This document shows, piece by piece, positions 41,931-53,275 of a stretch of DNA of 64,000 nt. Each line of letters opens with the position of its first letter. Position 1 is the first letter of the stretch. The stretch comes from Capitulum mitella (lineage: Eukaryota; Arthropoda; Thecostraca; Pollicipedomorpha; Pollicipedidae). The notes below the pieces were generated by a model. The model saw only the letters and a list, made by a program, of their open reading frames with translations. It was not told the DNA's origin and did no database searches. Both the position numbers and the translations under genes were made by a program. The stretch spans positions 2,323,481-2,387,480 of the forward strand of contig CP099844.1 of the NCBI GenBank assembly GCA_030062745.1. The letters run 5' to 3'.

Positions 41931-44400
41931 GCCTTCCCCAAGCCAGACATCACTATTTACAGATGTCGGGCTATTTCCAATCGCTTGATATCATTACGTT
42001 GTGCAACGCACGTATTTCCGACAAAGTCTGCGTCCCATGTTCCCATGCAACCTAAGTACTCAGAAATGAGAATGGAGAAGAAAGAAACAAAACGGCTATC
42101 CAAGGGCGCGAACTCGCGATTCTTCATCACCCACTTCAGGTTAAAAGATAATACCATTCGGCCAACCAAGAACGCTGCGCAGTGCGCGACTATGTTGGTC
42201 AAGCTTCTCGGAACCTATGAATGGAAAGCTGGTCCTCTTCTCCTTCTCACGGCGCATGAAACACATCCTCTCATTGGTCATCGTGTTAACAGCTGTCCGA
42301 TCTACTGCGAAAGGCAGCCTCTAAACATCCCCCGACACAGCCGGCCACCTGTGAGCGAAGGGTCGTAAGTGGCAGGGACGCACCCAGCAGGAGGCGGTGA
42401 AAACTCTGGCGAATGAAGCAAAAACTATTATTTTGGAACGTTTAGCGATACTAAGACAATGCAGATGAACGCATCTATATAGAATGACGCGAAGCATTGT
42501 CACCTACCATGCTGCTTATCTCTGACAATGTATTACAGTTCGGGAAATACGCTCCACATTGTCAAGGAGCCTAATACCCAGCATTACTTTGTAGAAAGCC
42601 GTACCTGTGGGTCGTCCTGCTGTAGTGCTTGTGTGTTGGCCCAGCGTGCAAACCCCAGGCAACTGTCGAGGTGGCAGCCATTCAAGCTTCCCCCGCTGAT
42701 CAGAGACACGATAAAATTTCCGCCGCCCAAAATTCTCTAGCTTCGAGCTTGATGTATTTGGAATTTCTTCTGAGTTCCCTCAACGTTCCTACCGCGTTCC
42801 TCCGCCTTTCACGGAGACTGACGACAGGTGTCGTGATGATGCCGGTGGCATAAAGTGGTCAACTTCCGAGAGGCCGGCAAGGGTCCATGGTTGACCAATT
42901 CCAGCCCCGTGAGAGCGGCGATAGTCTTTTCGGAAAGCCCATGCTTCTAGTACTCATACTGCATAACGCGCGTGTGCGACGTGTATTCGGTTCTCCATCA
43001 GGACTAAGGACTCGCTTCTTCGATAATGACAAGGAAGATATACCTCGTAACGATTAAAGGAGTCGCAATGACCCAGCGTGCCTAACTGAATCTCGTTGAC
43101 GATTCGAACGATTCAAATCTGAATCTGGTAGTACCATCAATAAGGGATTGAGGTTGGCATTTGAATTCCTTTATCCACGTTGGAACGTAGCCGCATAGGC
43201 CGACAAAGTCTACATTTTTTCAAGTCGTAGGAAAAGGGGAAGAACAGTAACACACGAGATAAGAATCCACAGATTTCTGCACTTTTTCTTAATTTTAAAC
43301 CGCCAGACGCTTCAATGCACATGTTCGACTTTTAGGTTTCGTTGGAATGTGTGCATGTACATTTCAAGTTCAAGCTCGTCAATCGTTTGCTTCATTCGGG
43401 GTTTCCAGCCATTGTTTTCCACAACGCCGGTGCGTGGGAAAATTCTAGTAAACGGAGCGTGGCGTTGATTGTTGGCGCGGCTGGCGGCGATCCCGTTGTG
43501 ACGATGCAATCCTCTGGTTGCCATGTTGTCTCGGTGCATGGGGAAGAGTATGATGTTGCGTTGCAGTTCTACTGCAGTAGTATCAGATCCGCGAAGATGT
43601 CGAAAGACACTGGTGTCGCAATCATCTGAAAGTTTCAAACACGTGTCACTGTTTGCGCACGATTTTTCAATAAGGGGGGTTTTCTATTTCGTGTTATTGT
43701 ACATTCCTCATTTGTTTGATCCCGATCGGGAATTTGCACCAGTTTCTCAAAGGACTTTGGTACAGACTGATGATTAAAGGGATGTTCATGATACAAAACT
43801 TCTCTTTGCACATATTCAGATATCTTTGCTTCCATTGATCTTCAGTTCCACAGAAGGCAGGAGAAGCGTTTCTGTTCCTTTCTCAGGTGGACAACATGAA
43901 AGCCCTAGGCATGCACTTTGTGCTGCGCGCGAAAATGCTTATGCTGTTAACCTCGACCGCAAATGGAGAGCGTTGACAGACCCTCGAGGCTTTTCAAACA
44001 CTGAGACAGAACAAACGCAGCGCCGCGAAATTCCGTGCACTTTTTTCATGGTCCTTTCTGCGGACCTAGGTTGGGTCAGCTGAACACGCGCACTGGAAGG
44101 GGAGTCTTTTTGTGCCCCCCACCTGTTTTTTTTTTAATATCTCGAGAACGGATCTGAGCTGGTTGCTGCTACTTTTCAACATTTATGGCAGTTGAATAAC
44201 TCGTCGATTGATGCAGAAAATCCGGAAATGGCCGGATGTTTCTGAAGTTTCAAGTATTTGAAGTCAGGTAAGCATAAAGAGAACAACGGTTGTCGCTGAC
44301 AAATGGGAACTTTGTGAAAGAACTAGCGTTCTACCTAAGATTACCGTTTGAATACAATCACGCGACGTCATTCGGGCGTAAGTGATGGATGTATCAGTAC
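41931..44400. other. No gene identified; unassigned frames
   Basis: Frames 41985-42368 (+, 127 aa) and 43342-43629 (+, 95 aa) are open. The latter has RSVALIVGAAGGDPVVTMQS then SGCHVVSVHGEEYDVAL, which superficially resembles a methyltransferase G-x-x-G loop followed by an acidic strand end. The opposite strand is open too (108 aa), so I do not call it a gene. Confidence 0.25.
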
Positions 44401-44411
44401 CAAAGCCAGGG

Positions 44412-44885
44412 TCAATAAGGGTCAAGGTCATGAAAGGCCGAGGTCAAACAGTCTGTGACCTGATCCAAATACTTTGCAACTTGTCGGTTTGTATAAAATA
44501 TGCATTCAAAGGCCCTAACAAAAACACGTGCGCGCGCACTAATACGCTTACATATATCAGTCAGTGAAGGTCAAGATCATTAAAGGCCAAGGTCAAATAT
44601 CTTGTGACCAGGCCCAGATTTGTTTTGCGGCATGCCGATTTGTATGAAATATGCACTCAGAAACCCTAATAAAAAAACATGTGTGCGCACATCGATACGC
44701 TTTTATATACCAGGCTCATTTCAAGTCACGGCTATGAAAAGTCAAGGGCAACTTTTTTGTGGCCTGGTCCAGATTTGTTTTGCAATATATCGATTTGTAT
44801 GAAATACGTATTCAAAGACCCTACTAAAACCACGTTTGGCACATTGATATATGTATATACATATATACATATAAATACATACAAA
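44412..44885 (+). repeat. Three-unit ~150-bp tandem repeat
   Basis: Units start near 44421, 44570 and 44725 with GTCAAGGTCATGAAAGGCC-like sequence. Each continues through a CAGATTTGTTTTGC-like block and CGATTTGTATGAAATA, and ends in an ACACGTG/CACAT, TATATAC tail. The third unit runs into a TATACATA microsatellite. It carries AGGTCA-type half-sites like families A and B. Confidence 0.85.
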
Positions 44886-45399
44886 AATGTAAACGCTGGA
44901 AGTGACAAAATGTGCCGGTATTAGCTACCTTCACTGAGAATACATAAAAAGATACGCGTAGCGCCCTTATTTACACCCAAGCTATCCCGTGTTGCTCGAA
45001 ATCTGATCTGCAAAAGACGAAAAAATGACGCTGTAGGTCAATGACCTGACATGACCTCAACCCGAAATTCTCAGTGAAGTCGCCAAATGAATGGAAACTG
45101 TGGTATTCCACGTTTTAACGGCCAAAGAAACACCCTTTTTCTGTTTCGTCCGAAAAGTCTTGCAAATGGCCTATACGGGCCGATAAAGTGTAAAAGTTGA
45201 CGTTTTCCGCCCCATTTAACCTTAAAAGTATTGACCTAGGGTCATGAAGATTGCACTCATTGTAAATCGTTATGGTCTCACCCTGTCCACAAAAATGCAT
45301 ATCTGTAGCTCTTTCCGTTTCCGAGATCGGAGGGGGCATTTTTGTGTCCCCTTTCCAGCGCGTTAGCGCGAAAGTCACTTCCACTGCGTGGGCTAACCT

Positions 45400-46365
45400 A
45401 TATTCATAAGTCTAGACCTCGTAACTTTAAAAAAAGAACGGTGGACCAAAATAACACTTTTAGAGATTAGAAATCTTCACAAGTACAGTAAATTTGCCAC
45501 GTCTGATTTTTGGAAACTTCCGGGTCATTGGATGTCGGACGTTGGCGGGTTTTTACCAAGTTTTTGGGTGTGAGGTGATAGAGACTTCCAATGGTAGTCA
45601 TTTGGCAAAACATCACTGACCTCCAAACATTTGAGCTGAGGTCAGGTCCGTTATAACTGGCATGAGCAAAAATGTACCGCCCTCAACATCGGGTATGAAT
45701 CACTCGGAACGGATGGAAAATGACAGAACTGGCATTCATAGTTGCTTATAATACCACTGGGTTCAGAAATGTAAAAAATTGCATAGTTTACAAATAAACT
45801 GGCTTGCGCAAATAAAGCTACGCCATTGGCGTGTAATGAGAACCACTTATTTTCAGTGACTCGAACCACTGGCATTTAGAAACCCAAATTGGTAAGGCCT
45901 TTTTCATTACAATTTTGGGCCGCCAAAATTAGTGCCAGTCAATCATGTCCCACGTTCGCCGCCGGCCTCCGCACCGCTGTGACGCAGAAAATTGCTGTGT
46001 CTTTAACTACATACTTCCGGGTAAGTATTCAACGAATCAGGGAAATTAGCAGATTGTTGTTACTTTCACTGCTTATTACTGCAGTAAACATACGCAGAGA
46101 ACATCAGGGATCGGCATAAGCATGCGTATTGGGATCTGCGGAGATTTACCTATCCATTGATACCTTAAGTTGTCATTAATTACAGTCCTTGAGATCCAGG
46201 CCGTTTGTCGGTCCCATGTAGCTGGCTATGAAGAGACGTATATATTGTGTAAATGGCTTAAATATTCTCAAAAAAGTAAGGACGCCCTGCTATCAAGTTC
46301 TTCTCATGAGCTTTCGAACGGTACGCTCAATTCTGTTGTGCGAAAAGGCGGTGAAAAATTCTGAC
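45400..46365 (+). repeat. Family B element, diverged copy 3
   Basis: Matches family B in order (TTTTAGAGATTAG, CTTCCGGGTCATTG, CTGAGGTCAGGTC, AATGTACCGCCCTCAA, ATGGAAAATGACAGAACT, CCTTGAGATCCAGGCC, TTTCGAACGGT) at about 70%. Both termini and hairpins are lost. It is older than copies 1 and 2. Confidence 0.75.
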
Positions 46366-46654
46366 GGTTGTTCTAGTTATAAGGTCCAAGTGGATTGCAG
46401 AGTTGAGGCGATCGACCTTTGAGATTGGCGCGAAATCGCGCGGGCGCTCAACGCGACACGCCACGACCAAATCCCCGCGCCGCCGGTTCGCAAACCCGAC
46501 CTCAGCTCTGGAACCTATGGAATGGACCACTATGGAATCATACGGCAAACCCGACCTCAGCTCCAGCCGAGACATGTCCAGTGCCGACTGCCGCAGGGCG
46601 GGCCGGATCCCGGCCCGCTCCGCGGCGGCACCCGGCTGGGATGTCACCCAGGAG
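46366..46654. other. GC-rich island without an identified gene
   Basis: About 280 bp of CpG-rich sequence between the family B relic and an inverted family A relic. CAAACCCGACCTCAGCTC occurs twice (46489, 46544). Frames on both strands stay open over about 100 codons, as expected from composition. It resembles MPI exons in GC content, so an unrecognised exon is possible. Confidence 0.3.
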
Positions 46655-47667
46655 AATTTATTTACTTGCTGTAACTCCGATGTTTATGGATCGACTTTGA
46701 TGCAGGTGGCATGAATGGAGATCTAGTCGATGGAACCTTTTGCATCGGTCCATGTTTAAAATTTTGACAAAATTTGTAGATGTTGATAGGGTTTGGAAAA
46801 TGTGAGGAATGGTTTTTTAACCGAGTTAACATGAAAGTTGAAAAGCTTTTTTAGCTTGCACTAGTTATTTTAAACTTCAGAAGTACAAGTCGTATTACAC
46901 AGCTTGCGTAACTTTGGCAAGGGTGGTGCCAGGGGCGAGAAAAAGGGTTAACTGCTGTTGCCGCATTCTTATCAGGATAGCTCATGACCTTTGACCCCAA
47001 ATGACCTGAAAGCCACATGAAATAGTTTGGGTCCATTTCGCAATGTTTGAAATTCTTTGATGAGATGAAAGGGAAAAATCCATTTGAACTGACTACATTC
47101 CTCATAAAGTTTTGTTTATGGTCGTCATGATACAGGGTACATGCGCGGACATTTTGTCCGCGAGTGTACTTCATGACCTGACCTGATATCGACCGGGAAC
47201 GCAACGTGGAAGTAGACAATATTGTTTTGAGCCATGCATGCCATGTCTTTTCATTTTGAAAATTAGTGCCGGCAAAAACATTCCCTTGAAACCAAATATT
47301 GAACTTTTGAACATGACCTGAGCTTGTGAAAGGACCTCAGATTAACATAAATATTTTGCATTGTTCTCCAGTTATATACCTGTACATTAACATGTAGTTC
47401 TAAGCTCTATCGTAATAGCTGTATTTTTTGGCAGCCATTTTTCTTTTAGGTTCAACAGCGCCAAATATACCCAAGGTGCTTTCCAAAACTTAGTCTGGCT
47501 TCGTCCCTGGTCAATATAAAATGGAAATCTGACCTCATACGTAGAGGGAACAGATAGCAAAAGTAGCCAAGTTCCGTTAAGATGCTTTTAAAACCCTGCA
47601 AACGGCAAGCAAAAACGGGAAAACGATGAAACGCTCATGCAACCTCCTCCCCCATACGAAAACAGGG
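46655..47667 (-). repeat. Family A element, inverted, diverged, 3'-truncated
   Basis: Reverse complement of family A from its 3' third through its 5' end: TTATTTACTTGCTGTAACTC, GGTGGTGCCAGGGGC, GGGTACATGCGCGGACATTT, CATGACCTGACCTGATATCG and TTGGCAGCCATTTT match in order. It ends at ACAGGG followed by TTAA (47668-47671), the expected 5' terminus. The 3' terminus is missing. Confidence 0.75.
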
Positions 47668-47887
47668 TTAATGAAGGTTGAGTGCTCGCCAACAGTTCAT
47701 GAACAGTTCACGAAGTGCTGTTCATTTGTGTTCGTTTGGGACTTCATCAGCTGCATCATCATCATCATATCATCATTTATTTCCTGGGGATCATCCACGT
47801 AAAAAACACGAGGCTAAAATGATCCTGCACCAATATTGAAGACGTCAGTAAAGGTGCGAAACACAGAACGAAGTATCACAGTATTAA

Positions 47888-49098
47888 CCCTATTCCCGGC
47901 AGAGGGGCTGAATCCGCCCCCCCCCTCGGGTTTTTTGCTTGCCAATTCGAGGCTTTTTAACGCATCTTCACGAAACTTGGTCACTTTTCCTAGCTATTCT
48001 TTCTACGTGCCATGACAAAATTTCAAAATTCTATTTTGCTCATGGGCGGAGCCAGGTAACGTTTTTGGGAGGCACCTCATGCCATTTTTGGCCATGTTGA
48101 GGGTAAAAGGAAAATGTCTGCCAAAAACAGAGTTTTAAAGATAGAACTTAAAACTTTATATGGATGTATAGCTAAATAGTTGGGCAATGTGCAGATGTAA
48201 CTTTCTTTATCTGAGGTCACTTTACAAGGTCAGGTCAAAGTCAAAAGTCAAAATTTGTTTTTTTGCAATAATTTCGGCGCTGTTTTTTTCAAATGCTAAA
48301 CCCGGAATATATATCACGTAGAAGGGTGCCTTCTACTTGTATACCAAGTTTCAGCTTGATATCGGGTCGGGTCACGGAGCTATGGCCTAAAATGTCAGTG
48401 CGCGTACCCAATATCGCAATAGCCATAAAATGAAATTTTTGAAATAGAGTGAATTTAAATGATTGAAACGTTTACAGATAATATTAAATGCACACGAGAT
48501 CATCCCAAGTGACCCCAAGGTCACTGGAGGTCATTTAAGGTCAAAGGTCACAAGTTGATCTGAAGAATGTGTGACCATGACAGTTCCCCCTTTTTCATGC
48601 CCCTGCCACCGCCTATGCTAACATTATACAAACATTGTAATGCGATTTGTACTTCTTTAGTATAACATGACTAGCGGAAGCCAAAAAAGGGTGTTTGCCT
48701 CTTTTGTTCATTCAGTTGTTGGAAAACTAATCCTCCTATTTTTGAAACCCTGTGAACGCCCATGGATTTTCTCAAAATTTCAGATTTGCGAACTCATGGT
48801 AAAAGCCCTATCCAAAATCTCTCGATTCATGCCAGTTTCAGTGAAATCGGTCCAGAAACAAGGGATTTATAAGAAGTCCAAAAGTACCCCCCATTTTGAC
48901 ATTCTGCCCCCCCCCCTGTATCCACAAATTTCAAAATTTTGAAGATTTCTTTTTATCAAAATGCAGTTCACGTCAATGGCAAATCGATTGCCGTTTGTTG
49001 CGATGAAATCGGACGAGTAGTTCTCGAGATCTCAGGGAGGGCCGAATCCGCCCCGCTGCCGGGAATCGACCATACCGTCTAGCCCTCCGGGAATAGGG
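47888..49098 (+). mobile_element. Family A TTAA element, copy 4
   Basis: Begins CCCTATTCCCGGC and ends CTCCGGGAATAGGG, with perfect TTAA on both sides (47884-47887, 49099-49102). About 1.21 kb, close to copy 2, no ORF. Hairpins at both ends (GGGGCTGAATCCGCCCC at the left). It sits between two blocks of AACAGTTC dyad repeats, suggesting it inserted into that older sequence. Confidence 0.9.
48538..48550 (+). promoter_or_regulatory. Perfect DR1 motif in family A copy 4
   Basis: AGGTCAAAGGTCA, same relative position and context as in copies 1 and 2. Confidence 0.45.
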
Positions 49099-49261
49099 TT
49101 AAGATTGAAAGAATGCGGATGAAAGGTGAAGGTCGAGTCACAAAACGAAAGGTTAAAGACCGGAACATATCACATTCAGACACACTCAGAACATTAAACG
49201 TTTGTCTGCAAGATAACACCGAAAACCACTCGCAAAACTCGATTGCGGGCAGTTAATGATA

Positions 49262-50035
49262 ATTGCTTTGCCGACGCCGGTCGGCCAGCTTTCCGAGAAC
49301 ACGTTCTGTTCGGGAACAGTTCGCGAACTGTTCATGAAGGAGAATGACGATTGAACCAGTTACACCACCAAATGGGTGGATGTGCTGCTGAATGGGTTGA
49401 TTTGATTTTTGTAGGTTAAAAATGAAGCAAAGAAATGATTATTTGGCTAAATAATTGGCAAAATAAGCAAATTTCGCTTACTTGCCTGGAATAGGTGCTC
49501 CCAGCCGGTGGAATTCCCCCCAAAATAAAAACACGGATCTCAGGGGGAGGAATGGTGAGATGGCCAAATCTTAATCATGTCTCAGACAGGGAAGACTACC
49601 GTCCCGGCAGCGCAAATTGGCGCTGGATGGAAGATGATCTTGCCACATGCAGTATACAAAGGTGTTTGCTATGCGTTTTCTGGTTGTTCTCAGGTTTTCT
49701 AGTCGTCGCTATGGCGCTCAGCTCAGCAACTTGGCTGGGCGCTTGGACGTCCCAGGCATTGGCGAGAGCGCGCATGATACGCACAGCGAGACCAACGCCT
49801 TTATATCGGCCTAAACGAGTTAATTGAAAGGTTCAGACGGTAAGAACATGGAAGCAATCACGCTACATCGCGAAGGCGCCGAATTCCAAAAAAGCATTGG
49901 TTGCCAGTTTGCTACGTTTCCTGTTTGTCAACTGTTCATGAACATTTCGTTTGCGTTCGTTCGCGACCTCGGCCGCCGGCCGGCCAGCTGTTCGCGAACA
50001 CGCCCTGTTCGCGAACAGTTCGTTCGTGTTCGTTT
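49262..50035. repeat. GTTCGCGAAC dyad repeat blocks
   Basis: Two related blocks: 49262-49335 (GGTCGGCCAGCT, GAACACG, CTGTTCGGGAACAGTTCG) and 49966-50035 (GGCCGGCCAGCTGTTCG, GAACACGCCCTGTTCG, CGAACAGTTCGTTCG). A weaker third lies at 47690-47745 (AACAGTTCATGAACAGTTCA). Each is built from dyad-symmetric GAACAGTTCGCGAACTGTTC-like words. Possibly subterminal binding sites of a DNA transposon. Confidence 0.55.
49495..49827 (+). CDS. Unassigned 110-aa ORF with one hydrophobic segment
   Basis: The plus-strand frame contains CSIQRCLLCVFWLFSGFLVV then AMALSSATWLGAW, a single plausible membrane span flanked by charged residues, and stops at 49827. No family recognised. The opposite strand is also partly open, so support is weak. 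Confidence 0.2.
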   Translation: MLPAGGIPPKIKTRISGGGMVRWPNLNHVSDREDYRPGSANWRWMEDDLATCSIQRCLLCVFWLFSGFLVVAMALSSATWLGAWTSQALARARMIRTARPTPLYRPKRVN

Positions 50036-51465
50036 ATCAGCTGGAATCTGCAAGCTTGGGCTTTATGCGACGCTGCGCAGGATACCTTATTAGGAGATAG
50101 GCCGAGGTGACATGCGTTATAAGCGACTTGTCTGATCCTCATCCAGTGATCATACCCGTCATTCTGTCAGGCGCACGTCAGTCAGTCTTGCATTGAGTAT
50201 GCACTGAGCACGAAGTTCTTATCTTTCACTATCAGCAGGTATCAAGGATACCGCCGTATTCGATGTAGCTATCACATGGCCCAGTGTCCAGACCATGCAC
50301 GGGTTATGCAGCGTAGTGAAGTCATCCATTTAGAACGCCAGCCAGTAAGAGGCTTTTCGCCGGTGTATGTGGTGAATGGGACGAGGGCTGTAATAATCTT
50401 GAAATATACGGGAAAAATCTTCACAAAACAATGGACAATTGTCTTACAATCGTCTTGTATGGAAGAAAGTTTCATTACATGAACTACTGAGTGCCCATTT
50501 TTGGTCCTCTGAATCCGCTTCTCTTGCCAAAATGCCACTTTTATGTGTCAGATGAATAAAATGGTAGGGGTTTAACTTGTCACGGCAATTTTGTCTTTCG
50601 CGAATTGGTACTTCAGGGATTATTCTTGCAATATATCCGAGCACTTCCATCACCCCCATATTTTCCAAAGGCCTGCAAAACCGCTTCAGGTCGCACATTC
50701 AGTGGATGGGCTCGATGTAACATGGAGAATAAAACTTTTGCCCATGTTGTGATGAAAGTCTGTGATGGTTTTTGGGATCAAGAAATCCGAGTTTGTTAGA
50801 ATTAATAATGCAGCGTCGTCCGTTCTGCGCACAGGCGGCTCCAGGGATTGGAGGACTTTGTTAATTGTTTCTGTTTTTATTTTTTTTAAACAACTTACGT
50901 TTCGATTACTTTGATGTTTCCAAAGATTTTAAACCACGACTTTCAGAGTGATTCCTTCATTTGTAATAGTGATGCTGCCAGGGGCGGTGCCAAGAGAAGT
51001 TATAGAGAGAGCCGAATTGAAAAGAAGTGTTCGACTTTTATCCCCGTTCCAGTAGACGGCCCATGTTCATTTAGAATGAAGACGTATTTCATGTGGTATG
51101 GAACGAGTTTCTCGGGATTACGGAGGTCCGGATATCAGGATTTGTGGAAACAAGTGGCGTATCATGGACCATACAGGCAAGGGTGGTTCCTGGGAGGGAG
51201 TATTGCGCAATTGTATGGCTAATGCTCCTCAGGCTGGCTCATGTCGGAAACCTCGTATGGACATGCACTGACTAAACCCCTTTTAGAACCACTATCGAAA
51301 TACAACATCTAGTTTTGTGAGTGAATGGATATGTGATTAGACTCACAACGCATTTTATGCGGAGTTCCATCGAGTGTCTGCATGATAGGCGGGCTTGCAG
51401 CGAATAATATCGGAACGCCTCTACAATGGACATGTTCACAAACATATCTCGCCTTTACTCTCAAC

Positions 51466-52026
51466 AGACGGTTAGCGTCTTTTCCATGCTGCTCCTAAGC
51501 TTCCCGTACTCGAGGATAGCCTTGTCCTTATTTCTCAGGTGTGCCATCAGGCTTTCGCCAAACTCTTCAGGACACTTTTACCTCCTTTTTCTGTGGGACA
51601 TCATGACCTACACCCAGAAAATTGGGTCCATCCTTGGTAGTGTGATTAGGTAGGTAGTGGAAGTGTGGTGCTTGATTCGCCAGCGAACTGCAGTTCCAGC
51701 TTCATCCCCCGTTTTTTGCTCTGTGGCCTAAAGGTACTTTTTCAGGTATACTTCTCCGCCTCCTCAGCGCTGGTGAACGGTCCGCCGGATGCCTTGATTT
51801 TCTCCGTCATCTCCAGGTTCTTCTTCTCTCTCGCCTGGGGGGAGAACGCCTGCATCGCATCACTATGCTGTCTCAACGTCTCCTTCGTCTTCCTGCTCCA
51901 GTCTAGCCCCACCTTCCTCTTTTCAGCCACCTCCCGAAATGACTTAAAGGAGGCTTCCTGTCTCAGCTGCACTTTGCGGCACTTGTTCAGAATGAGGAAC
52001 ACCCTGACAGCTGAAGGACTCTTCAA
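51466..52026 (-). pseudogene. Repeat-borne ORF of unknown function, left copy
   Basis: The minus frame opens MKSPSAVRVFLILNKCRKVQ, continues EVAEKRKVGLDWSRKTKETL and reaches KASGGPFTSAEEAEKY, then stops at 51742. Homology continues leftward in shifted frames: PEEFGESLMAHLRNKDKAIL then EYGKLRSSMEKTLTVC. It is Lys/Arg/Glu-rich, mostly helical, with no enzyme motif. I do not recognise the family by name; the GGPF-x-SAEE and EEFGE-x-L blocks give me the impression of uncharacterised proteins multiplied in marine invertebrate genomes. The start is the first Met after the spacer. Confidence 0.55.
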
Positions 52027-52074
52027 CCTCTGAAACCTGTAGTCGACCCTGCCGCAGGCCTGTAAACGGGCCTC

Positions 52075-52330
52075 AACAGCAAGGAGAAGAAGCAGAAGAT
52101 AAAGCTGAAACAGCAGTCCGCTCGGGAATCGAGCACCACACTACCAAGGTTTGACACAGTCTTTGGAATGCAGGTCATGATGCCCGACAGAAAGAGAAGG
52201 GGAAAGTGCCCCGAAAAGTTCAGGCGAAAGCCTCATGGCATGACAAGTGGCAAGGCTGTCCTCGAGTGCGGGGAAATCAGGAGCAGCATGGAAAAGATGC
52301 TAACCGCCTGCTGTCAGCAAAGATGAGATA
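52075..52330 (+). pseudogene. Same unknown ORF, right copy (C-terminal part)
   Basis: The plus strand reads KQKIKLKQQSARESSTTLPR, then MPDRKRRGKCPEKFRRKPHG and LECGEIRSSMEKMLTACCQQ before a stop. It is the inverted counterpart of the left copy: IRSSMEKMLTAC matches LRSSMEKTLTVC. The N-terminal half is absent, so only the left copy extends into the spacer. The frame here is better preserved than in the left copy. Confidence 0.55.
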
Positions 52331-53275
52331 AGCACAGTGCACGTGTTTAATTTAGAGGCGCGTTGATGTTACTTGCCGCAAGCCCACCCATCATGCAGAC
52401 ACTCGATGGAACTCTGAAAACATGCGCTGCGAGTCTAATCACGAATACATTCGTTCATATAGCTAAACGTTTCATTTCTACTGCGGCGCTAAAAGGGCAT
52501 TAGACAGGGCATGCCTAAGCGAAGTTTGTCACATCAGCCTGCCTGAAGAGCATTGGCCATACAGTTGCACCACCTTTCCTTCACTGAAAACGCGCTTGTC
52601 TGTACGGTCCGTATCATGCGGCTTATATTTTCACAAATTCTGATAACTGGGCACCCGAAATTGCTGGAAACTGTATCATGCCAGAAGAACTACGCTTTCT
52701 TTCAAGATTAGCTTAGGCCTGTCCACTGAAACTGAGCCACAAGTACAACGCTCAATCTCAATTTAATCCTCTCCATTACTTCTCTTGGCACAGCCTGTGG
52801 CAAAATTAAAATTACAAAGGAAAAACTGCACCGAAAGACATTGTTTAAAATCACTGCTAACATCAAAGTAATCGAAACGCAAGTTGTTAAAAAGAAGAAA
52901 AACTACCAAAAACTTCCAATTTTTCCTTCCTGGAGCCGTGCCTGCTAAAACGGACGACACTGCGTGATTAATTTCAACAAACTCGGATTCCTCGACCCCA
53001 GAAACCCCTAGAAACATTGATCACAACATGAGCAAAAAGTTTTATTTTCCATTTTCCATTGAGTCTCTCCATCGAAAGTGCGACTGGAAGTAGTTTCTGC
53101 AAGCGTGTGAAAAATATGCCAATGGAGAGGTTTTCTAGAGCCGATTAATAAATGGGGGTGATGGAAGTGTTTAGATATGTTCGAAGTATAATCCTTCAAA
53201 TGCCAACTTACGAAAACCAAAACTGCGGTGTTAAACTGCCCTCTCCCCCAAAATGGATGCATTAAGTAAGTCATT

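Larger units (their letters stand above)
50520..53275. repeat. 2.75-kb palindrome (inverted duplication)
   Basis: Left arm about 50520-51735 and right arm about 52055-53275 are inverted copies at about 75-80% by eye, around a 320-bp spacer. Landmark pairs: ATCCGAGTTTGTTAGAATTA with 52972 (minus), GAGTTCCATCGAGTGTCTGC with 52395 (minus), GTGCCAAGAGAAGT with 52785 (minus), and TCTTTTCCATGCTGCTCCT with 52287 (minus). Each arm contains the C-terminal part of the same ORF reading outward, so two repeat copies face away from each other. Confidence 0.88.

Noticed and set aside
43342-43629. Methyltransferase-like ORF (VGAAGG...HGEEYD)
   Set aside because: Glycine loop spacing is loose, no catalytic motif follows, and the opposite strand is open over the same span.
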